Assembly (NCBI GenBank): GCA_003248315.1
Contig: QKWM01000004.1
Coordinates: 2,108,001 to 2,172,000 of the forward strand
Origin: Streptomyces sp. SW4
GTDB lineage: Bacteria > Actinomycetota > Actinomycetes > Streptomycetales > Streptomycetaceae
Length of the DNA stretch: 64,000 bases
Reading direction: 5' to 3'
The translations under genes and the position numbers were made by a program. Below are positions 35,972 through 45,759 of the stretch, one piece after another (the first letter of the stretch is position 1; each line of letters opens with the position of its first letter). Under the pieces are notes generated by a model, which had not been told where the DNA came from, did not search any database, and saw only the letters and a list, made by a program, of their open reading frames with translations.

Positions 35972-37028
35972 TGGCCCGCTTCCACCGGCTCCGGGTGGCC
36001 GCGGTCGACCGGCTCACCGACGACTCCGTCGCCCTCACCCTCGACGTCCCCCGGACCTGCGCGGCGAGTTCCGGCACGCCCCCGGCCAGCACCTCGCCCT
36101 GCGCCGCACGGCGGACGGCCGTGAGATCCGCCGCACCTACTCGATCTGCTCCCCGGCCCCGGACGGCGAGGGCCCGGCATGGCTGCGGGTCGGGGTCCGG
36201 CTGGTCGAGGGCGGGGCCTTCTCGACGTACGCGATGAAGGAGATCAACGTCGGGGACGAGCTGGAGGTGATGACCCCGGCCGGCCGGTTCACGCTCGACC
36301 CGGCTCCCGGCCTGTACGCGGCCGTGGTCGGCGGCAGCGGCATCACCCCGGTGCTGTCGATCGTCTCGACGCTGCTGGCGCGGGAGCCGCGGGCCCGGTT
36401 CTGTCTGCTGCGCAGTGACCGGACGTCCGCGTCGACGATGTTCCTGGAGGAGGTCGCCGACCTGAAGGACCGGTACCCCGACCGGTTCCAGCTGGTGACG
36501 GCGCTCTCCCGGGAGGAACAGCAGGCGGGGCTGCCGTCCGGCCGGCTCGACGAGGAGCGGCTGACCGCGCTGCTGCCGTCGCTGCTGCCGGTGGAGCGGG
36601 TGGACGGCTGGTTCCTGTGCGGGCCCCTGGGGCTGGTGCAGGGCGCCGAGCGGGCGCTGCGCGGGCTCGGCGTGCCGCGCGGCCGCATCCATGAGGAGAT
36701 CTTCCACGTGGACGGCGGTACGGCAGCGGCCGCCCCGTCGACCGCCCCCGCGCACAGCACCGTCACCGCCCGCCTCGACGGCCGCGGCGGCACCTGGCCC
36801 GTCCGCGAGGGCGAGTCCCTCCTGGACGCGGTCCTGCGCAACCGGCCGGACGCGCCGTACGCCTGCAAGGGCGGGGTGTGCGGGACGTGCCGGGCGTTCC
36901 TGGTCTCGGGCGAGGTCCGGATGGACCGCAACTACGCGCTGGAGTCGGAGGAGACGGAGGCGGGCTATGTGCTGGCGTGCCAGTCGCATCCGGTGACGGA
37001 GAAGGTGGAACTGGACTTCGACCGCTGA
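35971..37028 (+). CDS. paaE: Phenylacetyl-CoA epoxidase reductase PaaE
   Basis: This is the electron-transfer subunit passing electrons from NADPH through FAD and a plant-type [2Fe-2S] cluster to PaaA. The FAD motif is RRTYSICSPAPD, the NAD-binding part is AAVVGGSGITPVLSIVSTLL, and FLCGPLGLV closes the reductase domain. The ferredoxin domain has the cluster ligands in YACKGGVCGTCRAFL and a final cysteine in VLACQSHP. One frame change near 36050 in a CCCCC run (1058 nt, one lost base). It is last in the operon; the terminator at 37148 follows. Confidence 0.95.
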
Positions 37029-37147
37029 GCCGGCCGACACCGCACACCGGGGCCGGCCGCTGTCGCGGGTCCGCCGGGCACCGCGCGCACCGCGCCCACC
37101 TGCGCCATGGCCCACCGGGGCCGGCGCCCGCCGCTCCGTGAGACGCC

Positions 37148-37176
37148 CCGGCACGCCTCCTGCGGGGGCGTGCCGG
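37148..37176. terminator. Bidirectional hairpin terminator after paaE
   Basis: CCGGCACGCC and GGCGTGCCGG form a perfect 10-bp stem with a 9-nt loop between the convergent paaE and rhodanese genes. Confidence 0.8.
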
Positions 37177-37182
37177 CCCGCG

Positions 37183-37530
37183 TCAGATCACGTGGCCCGG
37201 CTCACCCGCATCGGTCACCACGGGACGGCCGGCGGCGGCCCAGACCTGCATGCCGCCGTCGACGTTCACGGCGTCGATGCCCTGCTGGACGAGGTACATG
37301 GTGACCTGGGCCGAGCGTCCGCCGGACCGGCAGATCACGTGCACCCGGCCGTCCTGCGGCGCGGCCTCGGTCAGCTCGCCGTACCGGGCGACGAACTCGC
37401 TGATGGGGATGTGCAGCGCACCCTCGGCGTGACCGGCCTGCCACTCGTCGTCCTCACGGACGTCCAGCAGGAAGGCGTCGTCCTTGAGGTCGGCGACCTC
37501 GACCGTGGGCACACCAGCTCCGAAATTCAT
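37183..37530 (-). CDS. Single-domain rhodanese
   Basis: This is an intact 115-residue rhodanese-like sulfurtransferase. The protein begins VPTVEVADLKDDAFLLDVRE, has GHAEGALHIPISEFVARYGE, and a six-residue active-site loop CRSGGRS with the catalytic cysteine in HVICRSGGRSAQV. Such proteins carry persulfide sulfur to acceptors; the partner is not visible here. ATG at 37530. Confidence 0.92.
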   Translation of the reverse strand: MNFGAGVPTVEVADLKDDAFLLDVREDDEWQAGHAEGALHIPISEFVARYGELTEAAPQDGRVHVICRSGGRSAQVTMYLVQQGIDAVNVDGGMQVWAAAGRPVVTDAGEPGHVI

Positions 37531-37866
37531 GTCCCCGACGCTACCCGACACCGCGAGCGCCCGGCGGCGCGCCGCCGGCACCGGCCGTCCCGCCGCCAAC
37601 CTCGACGACCTCCCGGCGACAGCGGCTCCGCTCACCTGCCGCCCGCGACCCGTGCCCTGCCGGCCCGCGACCCGAGCTGCCGCCACGCGACCCATGCCCG
37701 GCCGCCCCGCGACCGGAGCCTGCGCCCTGCGGCCACGCGTACCGGCCCCTGCTGCCCCGGCTGTCCCTCCAGCCCCGGCGGTCCGGCCGGCCGGCTCCCC
37801 TTTCTGCCCAGCCAGCCCCGACCGCTCCTGCCGGACCTGCCAGCCCTGCCGATCCTGCCGGTCCGG

Positions 37867-38837
37867 TTAGCCCGGCAGGCCCTCCTGCCCCTCCTGGCCC
37901 TGCTGCCCCTGCTGCCCCTGCTGCCCGACCAGTCCCAGCAGTTCGGCCAGCTCGGCCTCGCGTTCGGCGACCTGGGCCCGCAGTTGCTCGGCGATCTCGT
38001 CCAGCAGCCGGTCGGGGTCGTCGGGGGCCAGCCGGAGCATGCCGCCGATCGCGCCCTCCTCCAGCTCCTTGGCGACCTGGGTGAGCAGTTCCTTGCGCTG
38101 GGCCAGCCACTCCAGGCGGGCGTACAGCTCCTCGGCGCGGCTCGGCCCCCGCTCGGGCTGCGGGCCGGCGGCCCACTCCTCGGCCAGCTCCCGCAGCTCG
38201 GACGCGTCGCCACGGGCGTAGGCGGCGTTGACGCGGGTGATGAACTCCTCGCGCCGCTTGCGGTCGCCCTCCTCCTGCGCCAGGTCGGGGTGGGCCTTGC
38301 GGGCCAGCTCGCGGTAGAGGCGGCGGGCCTCCTCGCTGGGCCGCACCCGCTGCGGCGGCCGTACCGGCTGCTCGGTGAGCATCGCCGCGGCCTCCGGGAA
38401 CAGCCCTCCGCCGTCCATCCAGCCGTGCATCAGTTCCTCGACGCCGGGCAGGGGAGCAGCCGGGCCCGGGCCTCGTCCGCGCGGCGGCGGTCCTCGGGGT
38501 CGCCGCTGAGGTCGGCCTTGGCGGCGAGGATCTGTGCGTCCAGCTCCTCCAGGCGCGCGTACACCGGGCCGAGCCGCTGGTGGTGCAGCCGGGAGAAGTT
38601 CTCGACCTCGACCCGGAAGCTCTCCACCGCGATCTCGTACTCGATCAGCGCCTGCTCGGCGGCGCGCACGGCTCGCTCCAGCCGCTCCTCGGGCCGTTCA
38701 TGGGGCTGTTCCTGCGGCCGGCCCTCCGACAGTTCCTCGGACCGGCCCTCCGACCGCTCCGACCGCTCCTCCGGTCGGGGCGCGCTCTGCGGCGCCGGCC
38801 GTTCGGCACCGCCCTGCTCAGCTTCCGGGGTCGTCAC
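37867..38837 (-). CDS. Coiled-coil protein with C-terminal J-domain
   Basis: The N-terminal 45 residues are Glu/Arg/Ser/Gln-rich. A coiled coil follows (LERAVRAAEQALIEYEIAVE, FSRLHHQRLGPVYARLEELD). The J-domain lies about residues 160-215 (EEARRLYRELARKAHPDLAQ, FITRVNAAYARGD) with the HPD tripeptide that activates DnaK ATPase. A second helical part and a QQGQQGQQGQEGQEG tail close the protein. It is not a canonical DnaJ: the Gly/Phe and zinc regions are missing and the J-domain is internal. The DnaK-type partner and clients are unknown. One frame change near 38455 (971 nt, one lost base). Confidence 0.8.
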
Positions 38838-39042
38838 CCGACCAGCCTAGGCCACCACCGGCACCCACCCACCGCACACGCCACCCACCGCACACACCAC
38901 CCGGCGCACACCCCCACCCACCCCACACGCCACGCGGAACACACCCCCACCCACCGCACAACCACAACCCACCCGCGCCGCGTCGGCCCCGGCGCTCACC
39001 CCGCCGCTCCCGGCGCTCACACTCCGGCGCTCACCCCAGCGC
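38838..39042. other. CA-rich low-complexity intergenic region
   Basis: About 150 nt (38850-39000) are made of CACCCACCGCACACG-like units, almost free of T and G on the plus strand. It lies between the J-domain gene's start and the end of the DUF2252 gene; the J-domain promoter must be inside or beside it. No gene is visible. Confidence 0.6.
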
Positions 39043-40463
39043 TCAGACCCCCGTCTCCGCCGCCACCTTCCCCACCCGCACCGCGGCCACCAGTTCCGCG
39101 TGGTCCGCCTCCGTGCGGTCGGCGTAGGCGACGGCGAACGCGGCGATCGCCTCGTCCAGCTCCTCGTTCTTGCCGCAGTACCCGGCGATCAGCCGCGGAT
39201 CGGCGCTGTGCGCGTGGGCGCGGGCCAGCAGGGCGCCGGTCATCCGGGCGTAGTCGTCGACCTGGTCGGCGGCGAGCGCGGCCGGATCGACGCTGCCCTT
39301 GCGGTTGCGGAACTGCCGCACCTGGAACGGCCGCCCGTCGACCGACGTCCAGCCCAGCAGGATGTCGCTGACGACCTGCATCCGCTTCTGGCCCAGCACC
39401 ACCCGCCGGCCCTCGTGCGCGACCTCGGGCACGTCGAACCCGGCCGTCACCAGATGCGGCACGAGTGCCGACGTCCGCGCCTCCTTCACCTGGAGCACCA
39501 GCGGCTCGCCCCGGTGGTCCAGCAGCAGCACGACGTACGACCGCGTGCCCACGCTCCCCGTGCCGACGATTCGGAACGCCACGTCCTGGACGGCGTACCG
39601 GGCCAGCAGCGGCAGCCGGTCCTCGGACAGCGTGGTCAGATACGACTCCAGGGACGCGGCCACCTCCGCCGCGACCGCGTCCGAGGCGCGCCGCAGCACC
39701 GGCGGGGCGTCCACGAACCGCCGTCCGCCGTCCTGCCTCGCCTCGGTCGACTTGGCCGCGAACCGCCCGCTGGTGTTGGCCCGCGCCTTCTCGGAGACCC
39801 GCTCGAGGGTGCCGAGCAGGTCGTGGGCGTCGGTGTGGGAGACCAGTTCCTCGTCGGCGATGGCGTTCCAGGCGTCCAGCGCGGGAAGCTTCGCCAGCAG
39901 CCGCATGGTGCGCCGGTAGGCGCCGGCCGCGTCGTGGGCGGCCTGTCGGCACGTGTCCTCGTCCGCGCCGGCCTCCCGCCCGGCCAGCACCAGCGAGGCG
40001 GCGAGCCGCTTGAGGTCCCACTCCCAGGGGCCGTGGACGGTCTCGTCGAAGTCGTTCAGGTCGATGACCAGGCCGCCGCGCGCGTCGCCGTACAGACCGA
40101 AGTTCGCGGCGTGCGCGTCCCCGCAGATCTGCGCCCGGATCCGCGTCATCGGCGTGCGCGCCAGGTCGTACGCCATGAGCCCGGCCGACCCGCGCAGGAA
40201 GGCGAACGGCGTCGCCGCCATCCGGCCGACCCGTATCGGGTCAGCTCGGCGATCCGGCCCCGGTTGGACTCCTCCACGGCGCTCACCGCGTCGGGGCGCA
40301 CCGGGTCCAGGTCGAGCCGGGCGTGAGCGGAGCGCGGCACCCGCCGCCGCAGCGCCTTGCCCTCCGCCTTGGGCGAGCCGTCGGCGGGCCACGCCGCGAA
40401 CCCGGGCACGGCGGGCACCCGCACCCTGTCCGCCGCCGGTGCCTCTGTCATCACCTCGGTCAT
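39043..40463 (-). CDS. DUF2252 protein (kinase-like fold)
   Basis: This is a protein of about 473 residues of the DUF2252 family, which has an aminoglycoside-phosphotransferase-like fold and no known substrate. It starts near PAVPGFAAWPADGSPKAEGK and has PFAFLRGSAGLMAYDLART, QICGDAHAANFGLYGDARGG (a catalytic-loop-like GDAHAANFG) and VIDLNDFDETVHGPWEWDL (metal-binding-like D-F-D). GAFGVA-type repeats are absent. It ends RTEADHAELVAAV. ATG at 40463 has GGGAGGG 9 nt upstream. One frame change near 40240 (1421 nt, one lost base). Confidence 0.83.
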
Positions 40464-40837
40464 CCCGGTCACCCTCCCCAAGGCCCGCGCGGCCGCCCGT
40501 TCCACGGCCCGCGTCAACGCGCCACGACGGTACATCCGAGCCCACCGCTCGTACACGTGCCCGCCCGCACACGTGCCCGCCCGCGCACCCGCCCGCTCCC
40601 GCACATAACGCCGTGCAGGGGGCGGAACGAGAGCTCCCCGGCCCTCACCGGCACGCATACGGTGGCCGACGATCGCGGGAGCGCGCCCCACGGCACCAGC
40701 AGCCTGCCCCGCGCCCCGGGCGCGCCCCCACGATCACCGCGCGGCACACGCGCACAGCCGACCGCGCACAGCACACGCGCACGGCAACCCCAGGCACACC
40801 CCGGATCTCGCCCCCACAGAAGAGACGGAGGACAGCC
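40464..40837. promoter_or_regulatory. Divergent intergenic region with CACACGTGCCCGCCCG repeats
   Basis: No gene is convincing in these 374 nt between the DUF2252 and dioxygenase genes. CACGTGCCCGCCCGCA occurs twice at about 40553-40585, and GCACACGCGCACAG units recur near 40745-40780. GGAGG lies 6 nt before the dioxygenase ATG. Confidence 0.4.
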
Positions 40838-41810
40838 ATGCCCCCGCACCCCGCCGGCGAACCCGACGCCAAAAGCCCGGGCGCGCAGGAACCCGGCACG
40901 CAGGAGCCCGGCACGCAAGAACCCGGCACGGAAGGCACCCGCCGGTGGGCCCCGCCCCGGTGGGCCCCGACCCGGTGGGCCCCGGCCCGGAAGGTCCCCA
41001 CCCCACCCCGCCCGGCATCAGCCGCAAGGCCCTCCTGCGGGCCGCCGTGGCCGCCGGTGCCGCCGTCCCGCTGCTCGTCGGCGGCACCGTGGCGCTGGCC
41101 CGGGAGTCCCGGGCGTCGAGCGGGACCCTCCCTCCGACGCCCTACTGCGACGACGGCGACGACCCCACGCCCGACCAGATGGAGGGCCCCTACTTCAAGC
41201 CGAACTCCCCGCTGCGCACCGACCTGGTCCCGCCCGGCGCCGCCGGCATCCCGCTCACGGTGAGCGGCTACGTCTTCGGCCGGAACTGCGCCCCGCTCCG
41301 CGGCGTGCTGCTCGACTTCTGGCAGGCGGACGACTCCGGCGCCTACGACATGGCCGGCTACCGCTTCCGGGGCCACCAGTTCACCGACGCCACCGGCGCC
41401 TTCACGCTGCGCACGATCGTGCCCGGCCTGTACCCCGGCCGTACCCGGCACATCCACGTCAAGGCGCAGGCGCCCGGCGAACCGGTGCTGACCACGCAGC
41501 TGTACTTCCCGGGGAGCCGCGCAACGCCACCGACGCCCTGTTCGACCCGGCGCTGCTGATGAACGTCCGCGACGCCGGCGGCCGCCGACAGGCCACGTTC
41601 GACTTCGTGCTGGACGTGGACGGGGCACCGACCGGTCCGCCCACCGATCCCCCGACCGACCCGCCCGGCGGCACCTGGGCGCCGGGCCGCGCGTACGCCG
41701 CCGGCGACCGGGTCACGTACGGCGGGGCCGCCTACCGGTGTGTGCAGGCCCACACCTCGATGCCCGGCTGGGAACCCCCGAACGTCCCGGCGCTGTGGCA
41801 CCGCGAGTGA
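40838..41810 (+). CDS. Secreted intradiol ring-cleavage dioxygenase with C-terminal CBM5/12
   Basis: This is an extracellular non-haem Fe(III) dioxygenase of the catechol 1,2-dioxygenase type. A Pro/Gly/Gln-rich N-terminus (AQEPGTQEPGT) precedes an export signal with a twin-arginine-like SRKALLRAAVAAGAAVPLLV. The catalytic beta-sandwich has MEGPYFKPNSPLRTDL, LLDFWQADDSGAYDMAGYRF, GAFTLRTIVPGLYP and TRHIHVKA with Tyr and His iron ligands. A Pro/Thr linker (TGPPTDPPTDPPGGT) leads to a 45-residue carbohydrate-binding module of family 5/12 (WAPGRAYAAGDRVTYGGAAY). Related Streptomyces enzymes with this layout act on lignin-derived catechols. Two lost bases, near 40922 and 41520. Confidence 0.88.
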
Positions 41811-41929
41811 CGCCTGCCACACCCCCGACGGTCCGGCCACACCCCTCACGGCTCCGCCGACCGCTCCGACCGGCCCGGGACCCTCCTGAGACCTTCCTCA
41901 CAACCCCCGGGCAGGGCGCGGACAACGCA

Positions 41930-41961
41930 GAAGCCCCGTAGGTCCGAGACCTACGGGCTTC
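41930..41961. terminator. Hairpin terminator after tRNA-Leu
   Basis: GAAGCCCCGTAGGTC pairs with GACCTACGGGCTTC (one bulged C) around a 3-nt loop, directly after the tRNA on the minus strand; it can also stop the dioxygenase transcript. Confidence 0.85.
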
Positions 41962-41968
41962 CGTCTTG

Positions 41969-42051
41969 TGCGCGAGGGGGAGTTGAACCCCCACGCCCTT
42001 GCGGGCACTGGAACCTGAATCCAGCGCGTCTGCCTATTCCGCCACCCGCGC
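41969..42051 (-). tRNA. tRNA-Leu (anticodon CAG)
   Basis: This class II tRNA is 83 nt with the long variable arm (GTGCCCGCAAGGGCGT). The acceptor stem GCGCGGG pairs with CTCGCGC, the anticodon stem CTGGA/TCCAG encloses TTCAGGT (anticodon CAG), and the T-arm is GGGGGTTCAACTCCCCC. CCA is not encoded. It reads CUG, the most frequent Leu codon here. Confidence 0.96.
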
Positions 42052-42657
42052 ATTGGGTGTGTCCTCCGGCCCCGTTCCTTTCGGCCCGGCGCCTTCCGAC
42101 ACCCAGAACATTAGCACGCCGTACGGGGTGGATTCACATCCCTTATCCGGCCCCTGGCCAGGCGGCGGCCCCGGCCGGGCTGGACGGCCCCCGGCCGGGC
42201 GACGGCCCCGGACCGCGCGGCGGCCGACCAGGACCGCGCGGCGGCCGGCCAGGACCGACGGCCGCCGGCCGGGACCCGACGGCGGGCAGCCCACGTATCG
42301 ACACGTGTCCGTTCACGTATCAACCTCGTACCGGTCCGGCCCGTCTGCACAGAAGGCGGGCCGGGTCCACAGCCGGGTGCGGGACACTGGTCTGCAGCCC
42401 CCTCTACGATCCTGGGCATGAGTACGCCCAGGAGCGCGCCCGGAAGAGTTCCAAGGCAAGCTCCAGCGGGAACTCCGACAGGCGTCGACACCCGTCGACG
42501 GGGCCGACAGGGGGAACCAGCCGATCGACCGGCGCGTGGATACGATCAGTAAGCAGTACCAGGTGGGCGGTGCGCGGGTGAGCGGCACGCGGGCCCACGC
42601 CGCAGGCAGCAGTACGCAGGGCAGGGAACAGGACGGCAGCGACGGAGGAGGTGCCCC
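42052..42657. other. Long GC-repeat leader region upstream of fhaA
   Basis: These 606 nt hold no convincing gene. At 42160-42290 short GGCGGCCGGCCAGGACCG-like units recur. An open frame of 44 codons from 42419 (starting MSTPRSAPGR) lacks a good ribosome-binding site and any family. The fhaA-pknB operon promoter and the tRNA-Leu promoter must lie here. GGAGGAGG precedes fhaA. Confidence 0.45.
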
Positions 42658-43524
42658 ATGGGAGTCCTGAAGAAGTTCGAGCAGCGTCTCGAAGGTCTGG
42701 TCAACGGCACCTTCGCCAAGGTGTTCAAGTCCGAGGTGCAGCCCGTGGAGATCGCGGGAGCGCTCCAGCGCGAGTGCGACAACAACGCGACCATCTGGAA
42801 CCGCGACCGCACCGTCGTCCCCAACGACTTCATCGTGGAGCTGAGCGCTCCCGACTTCGAGCGGCTCAGCCCGTACTCCGGCCAGCTCGGCGACGAGCTG
42901 GCCGGCATGGTGCGCGACTACGCCAAGCAGCAGCGCTACACGTTCATGGGACCGATCAAGGTCCACCTGGAGAAGGCGGACGACCTCGACACCGGCCTGT
43001 ACCGGGTGCGCAGCCGTACGCTCGCCTCCTCCAGCAGCCAGCAGGGCGCGCCCGCGGCCCCCGCCGCGCCGCCGGCCGGACGTCCCGGCGGCTACGGCTA
43101 CCCGCCGGCCGCTCCCGCGGGCGCCCCCGCCGGCGTCCCGCCCATGCCCTCCGCGCCGCCGCCCGGCGGCCAGGGCGGCGGCTACGGCTACCCGCAGCCC
43201 GCGGGCGGCCAGCGGCCCCCGGCCCCGCCCGCGTCCGCCGGACGCACCCGCTACTGGATCGAGATCAACGGCACCCGCCATCAGATCTCCCGCCCGACGC
43301 TGGTGCTGGGCCGCAGCACCGACGCCGACGTGCGGATCGACGACCCCGGCGTGAGCCGCCGGCACTGCGAGATCCGGACCGGAACGCCCTCGACGATCCA
43401 GGATCTCGGGTCCACCAACGGCATCGTGGTGGACGGGCAGCACACCACCCGCGCTACGCTCCGCGACGGCTCGCGGATCGTCGTGGGCAGCACCACCGTT
43501 ATCTATAGGCAAGCCGAAGGGTGA
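42658..43524 (+). CDS. fhaA: FhaA: DUF3662 and FHA domain protein
   Basis: This is a phosphothreonine-reading protein of the growth kinase pathway, 288 residues, intact. The N-terminal DUF3662 domain begins MGVLKKFEQRLEGLVNGTFA and continues EIAGALQRECDNNATIW. A Pro/Gly/Tyr-rich linker (GYGYPPAAPAGAP) follows. The C-terminal FHA domain has LVLGRSTDADVRIDDPGVSR, HCEI and LGSTNGIVVDG. In mycobacteria FhaA is phosphorylated by PknB and binds MviN and PbpA partners. It opens the fhaA-fhaB-pstP-rodA-pbpA-pknB cluster. Confidence 0.95.
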   Translation: MGVLKKFEQRLEGLVNGTFAKVFKSEVQPVEIAGALQRECDNNATIWNRDRTVVPNDFIVELSAPDFERLSPYSGQLGDELAGMVRDYAKQQRYTFMGPIKVHLEKADDLDTGLYRVRSRTLASSSSQQGAPAAPAAPPAGRPGGYGYPPAAPAGAPAGVPPMPSAPPPGGQGGGYGYPQPAGGQRPPAPPASAGRTRYWIEINGTRHQISRPTLVLGRSTDADVRIDDPGVSRRHCEIRTGTPSTIQDLGSTNGIVVDGQHTTRATLRDGSRIVVGSTTVIYRQAEG

Positions 43525-43534
43525 TCCGGGGGCA

Positions 43535-44047
43535 ATGTCAGAGCTGACCCTCACGGTCATGCGGCTGGGTTTCCTGGCCGTACTGTGGCTGTTCGTGATC
43601 GTGGCCGTGCAGGTCATCCGCAGCGACCTGTTCGGTACGCGCGTCACGCAGCGCTCCGCGCGCCGGGAGGCCGGCCGGGACCGGCAGCAGGCCGCGCGTC
43701 AGGCGCCCCCGCAGCAGCGCCAGCAGTCCGGCGGCGGCCGGGGCCGCCGCAACGCCCCCACCAAGCTGGTCGTGACCGAGGGCACCCTCACCGGCACCAC
43801 CGTCGCCCTCCAGGGGCAGACGATCACGCTGGGCCGGGCGCACGACTCGACGATCGTGCTGGACGACGACTACGCCTCCAGCCGCCATGCCAGGATCTAC
43901 CCGGACCAGAACGGCCAGTGGATCGTCGAGGACCTGGGCTCCACCAACGGCACGTACCTGGACCGGTCCCGGCTGACGACCCCCACACCGATTCCGCTGG
44001 GTGCGCCGATCCGCATCGGCAAGACCGTCATCGAGCTGCGGAAGTAG
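43535..44047 (+). CDS. fhaB: FhaB (FipA): membrane-anchored FHA domain protein
   Basis: This is an intact 170-residue protein with one N-terminal membrane helix (LTVMRLGFLAVLWLFVIVAV), a basic Gln-rich linker, and a C-terminal FHA domain (ITLGRAHDSTIVLDDDYASS, RHARI, LGSTNGTYLD). In mycobacteria the orthologue FipA/FhaB links phospho-signalling to FtsZ/FtsQ and the divisome. It lies 10 nt after fhaA. Confidence 0.94.
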   Translation: MSELTLTVMRLGFLAVLWLFVIVAVQVIRSDLFGTRVTQRSARREAGRDRQQAARQAPPQQRQQSGGGRGRRNAPTKLVVTEGTLTGTTVALQGQTITLGRAHDSTIVLDDDYASSRHARIYPDQNGQWIVEDLGSTNGTYLDRSRLTTPTPIPLGAPIRIGKTVIELRK

Positions 44048-44140
44048 TGCTTACGTCATGAAAGAGCGCGAGCGGAGCGAGCACGCGGCGGCGGCCGGCA
44101 CCCCGGGCCGCGGCGCGCTCCCGACCGGAGGGTGGGCAGT

Positions 44141-45732
44141 GTGGCTCGACACGACCGGCTGTACCCGGAGCAGCCGACGGGCGAGGTGCGCATGAGTCTG
44201 TCACTGCGCTTCGCCGCCGGTTCGCACAAGGGCATGATCCGGGAGGGCAACGAGGACTCCGGTTACGCCGGTCCGCGCCTGCTCGCCATCGCCGACGGCA
44301 TGGGCGGCCAGGCGGCCGGTGAGGTCGCCTCCTCCGAGGTGATCTCCACCATCGTCGCCCTCGACGACGACGTGCCCGGCTCGGACATCCTCACCTCGCT
44401 CGGCACGGCCGTGCAGCGCGCCAACGACCAGCTCCGCCAGATGGTCGAGGAGGACCCCAGCCTGGAGGGCATGGGCACCACCCTGACCGCGCTGCTGTGG
44501 ACCGGGCAGCGGCTCGGCCTGGTGCACGTCGGCGACTCCCGCGCCTACCTGCTGCGCGACGGGGTGCTCACGCAGATCACGCAGGACCACACCTGGGTGC
44601 AGCGCCTGGTCGACGAGGGCCGGATCACCGAGGAGGAGGCGGGCACCCACCCGCAGCGCTCCCTGCTGATGCGCGCGCTCGGCAGCGGCGACCACGTCGA
44701 GCCCGACCTGTCGATCCGCGAGGTCCGGGCCGGCGACCGCTACCTGATCTGCTCCGACGGGCTCTCCGGTGTCGTCTCCCACCAGACGTTGGAGGACACC
44801 CTCGCCAGCTACCAGGGGCCCCAGGAGACCGTGCAGGAGCTGATCCAGCTCGCGCTGCGCGGCGGCGGCCCCGACAACATCACCGTCATCGTCGCCGACG
44901 TCCTCGACCTGGACACGGGCGACACCCTCGCCGGGCAGCTGTCCGACACGCCGGTCGTGGTCGGCGCCGTCGCCGAGAACCAGCACCAGATCGGCGACAA
45001 CGGGATCATGCAGACCCCGGCCGGCCGCGCCTCCGGCCTCGGCCGGCAGGGCGGCGGCCAGGGCGGCGGGAGCGGCGAGTTCGGCCCGCCCGGCAGCGGC
45101 GACACCACCGGCTTCATCCCGGCCGGCGGCTTCGGCGACTGGGACGAGGGCGACTTCGCCAAGCCCCGCAAGCGGCGCAGGTGGCTGCGGGTCTCCCTCT
45201 ACACCGTGCTGGTCCTCGCCGTCATCGGCGCGGGCCTGTACGGCGGCTGGCGCTGGACCCAGACCCAGTACTACGTCGGCACCCGGGGCGACCACGTCGC
45301 GCTGTACCGCGGCATCAACCAGGACCTGGCCTGGGTGTCGCTGTCGAAGGTCGAGAAGGACCACCCCGAGATCGAACTCAAGTACCTGCCGCCGTACCAG
45401 CAGAAGGCGGTCGAGGCCACGATCGTCGAGGGGGACCTCGCCGAGGCCCGGTCCAAGATCGACGAGCTGGCCGTGCAGGCCTCCGCCTGCAAGAAGCAGG
45501 CCGACCGGCGCGCCGCGCAGAGCGAGCAGAACGCGAAGACGGGCGAGGGCGAGGCCGGGGCAGCACGGGAACCACACCCGCCTCCTTCACGTCCAAGGCC
45601 TCACCGAGCCCGAACCCCTCGGGTTCGCCGCAGGGCACCCCGTCCCCGTCCACGACCGCACCCACTCCCAGCCCCGGCCCCACCCTCTCGGAGGAAGAGC
45701 AGAAGGTCGTCTCGCTGTGCGGTAAGCAGTAG
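44141..45732 (+). CDS. pstP: PP2C-type Ser/Thr protein phosphatase PstP
   Basis: This is the membrane phosphatase that reverses PknB signalling. The PP2C metal motifs are REGNEDSGYAG, LLAIADGMGGQAAGEVAS, LVHVGDSRAYLL, LICSDGLSGVVS and GGGPDNITVIVADV. A Gly-rich juxtamembrane part leads to one helix (LYTVLVLAVIGAGLYGGWRW) and an extracellular domain ending SEEEQKVVSLCGKQ. GTG at 44141 is chosen for the GGAGGG 8 nt upstream; a later ATG (MSLSLRFAAG) is possible. One frame change near 45560 in the Ser/Pro-rich tail (1592 nt, one lost base). Confidence 0.93.
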
Positions 45733-45759
45733 GCAAGCCGTGAGAGGCCCCGTCACACG

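Noticed and set aside
38850..39000. Possible small RNA or gene in the CA-rich tract
   Set aside because: The composition is too simple to support a structure or reading frame; I report it only as low-complexity sequence.
39043..41263. Plus-strand long frames across the DUF2252 gene
   Set aside because: They are antisense shadows rich in Arg/Pro; the minus strand carries the conserved GDAHAANFG family motif.
42419..42553. 44-codon open frame upstream of fhaA
   Set aside because: It has no ribosome-binding site, no recognisable family and biased composition expected from GC content alone.
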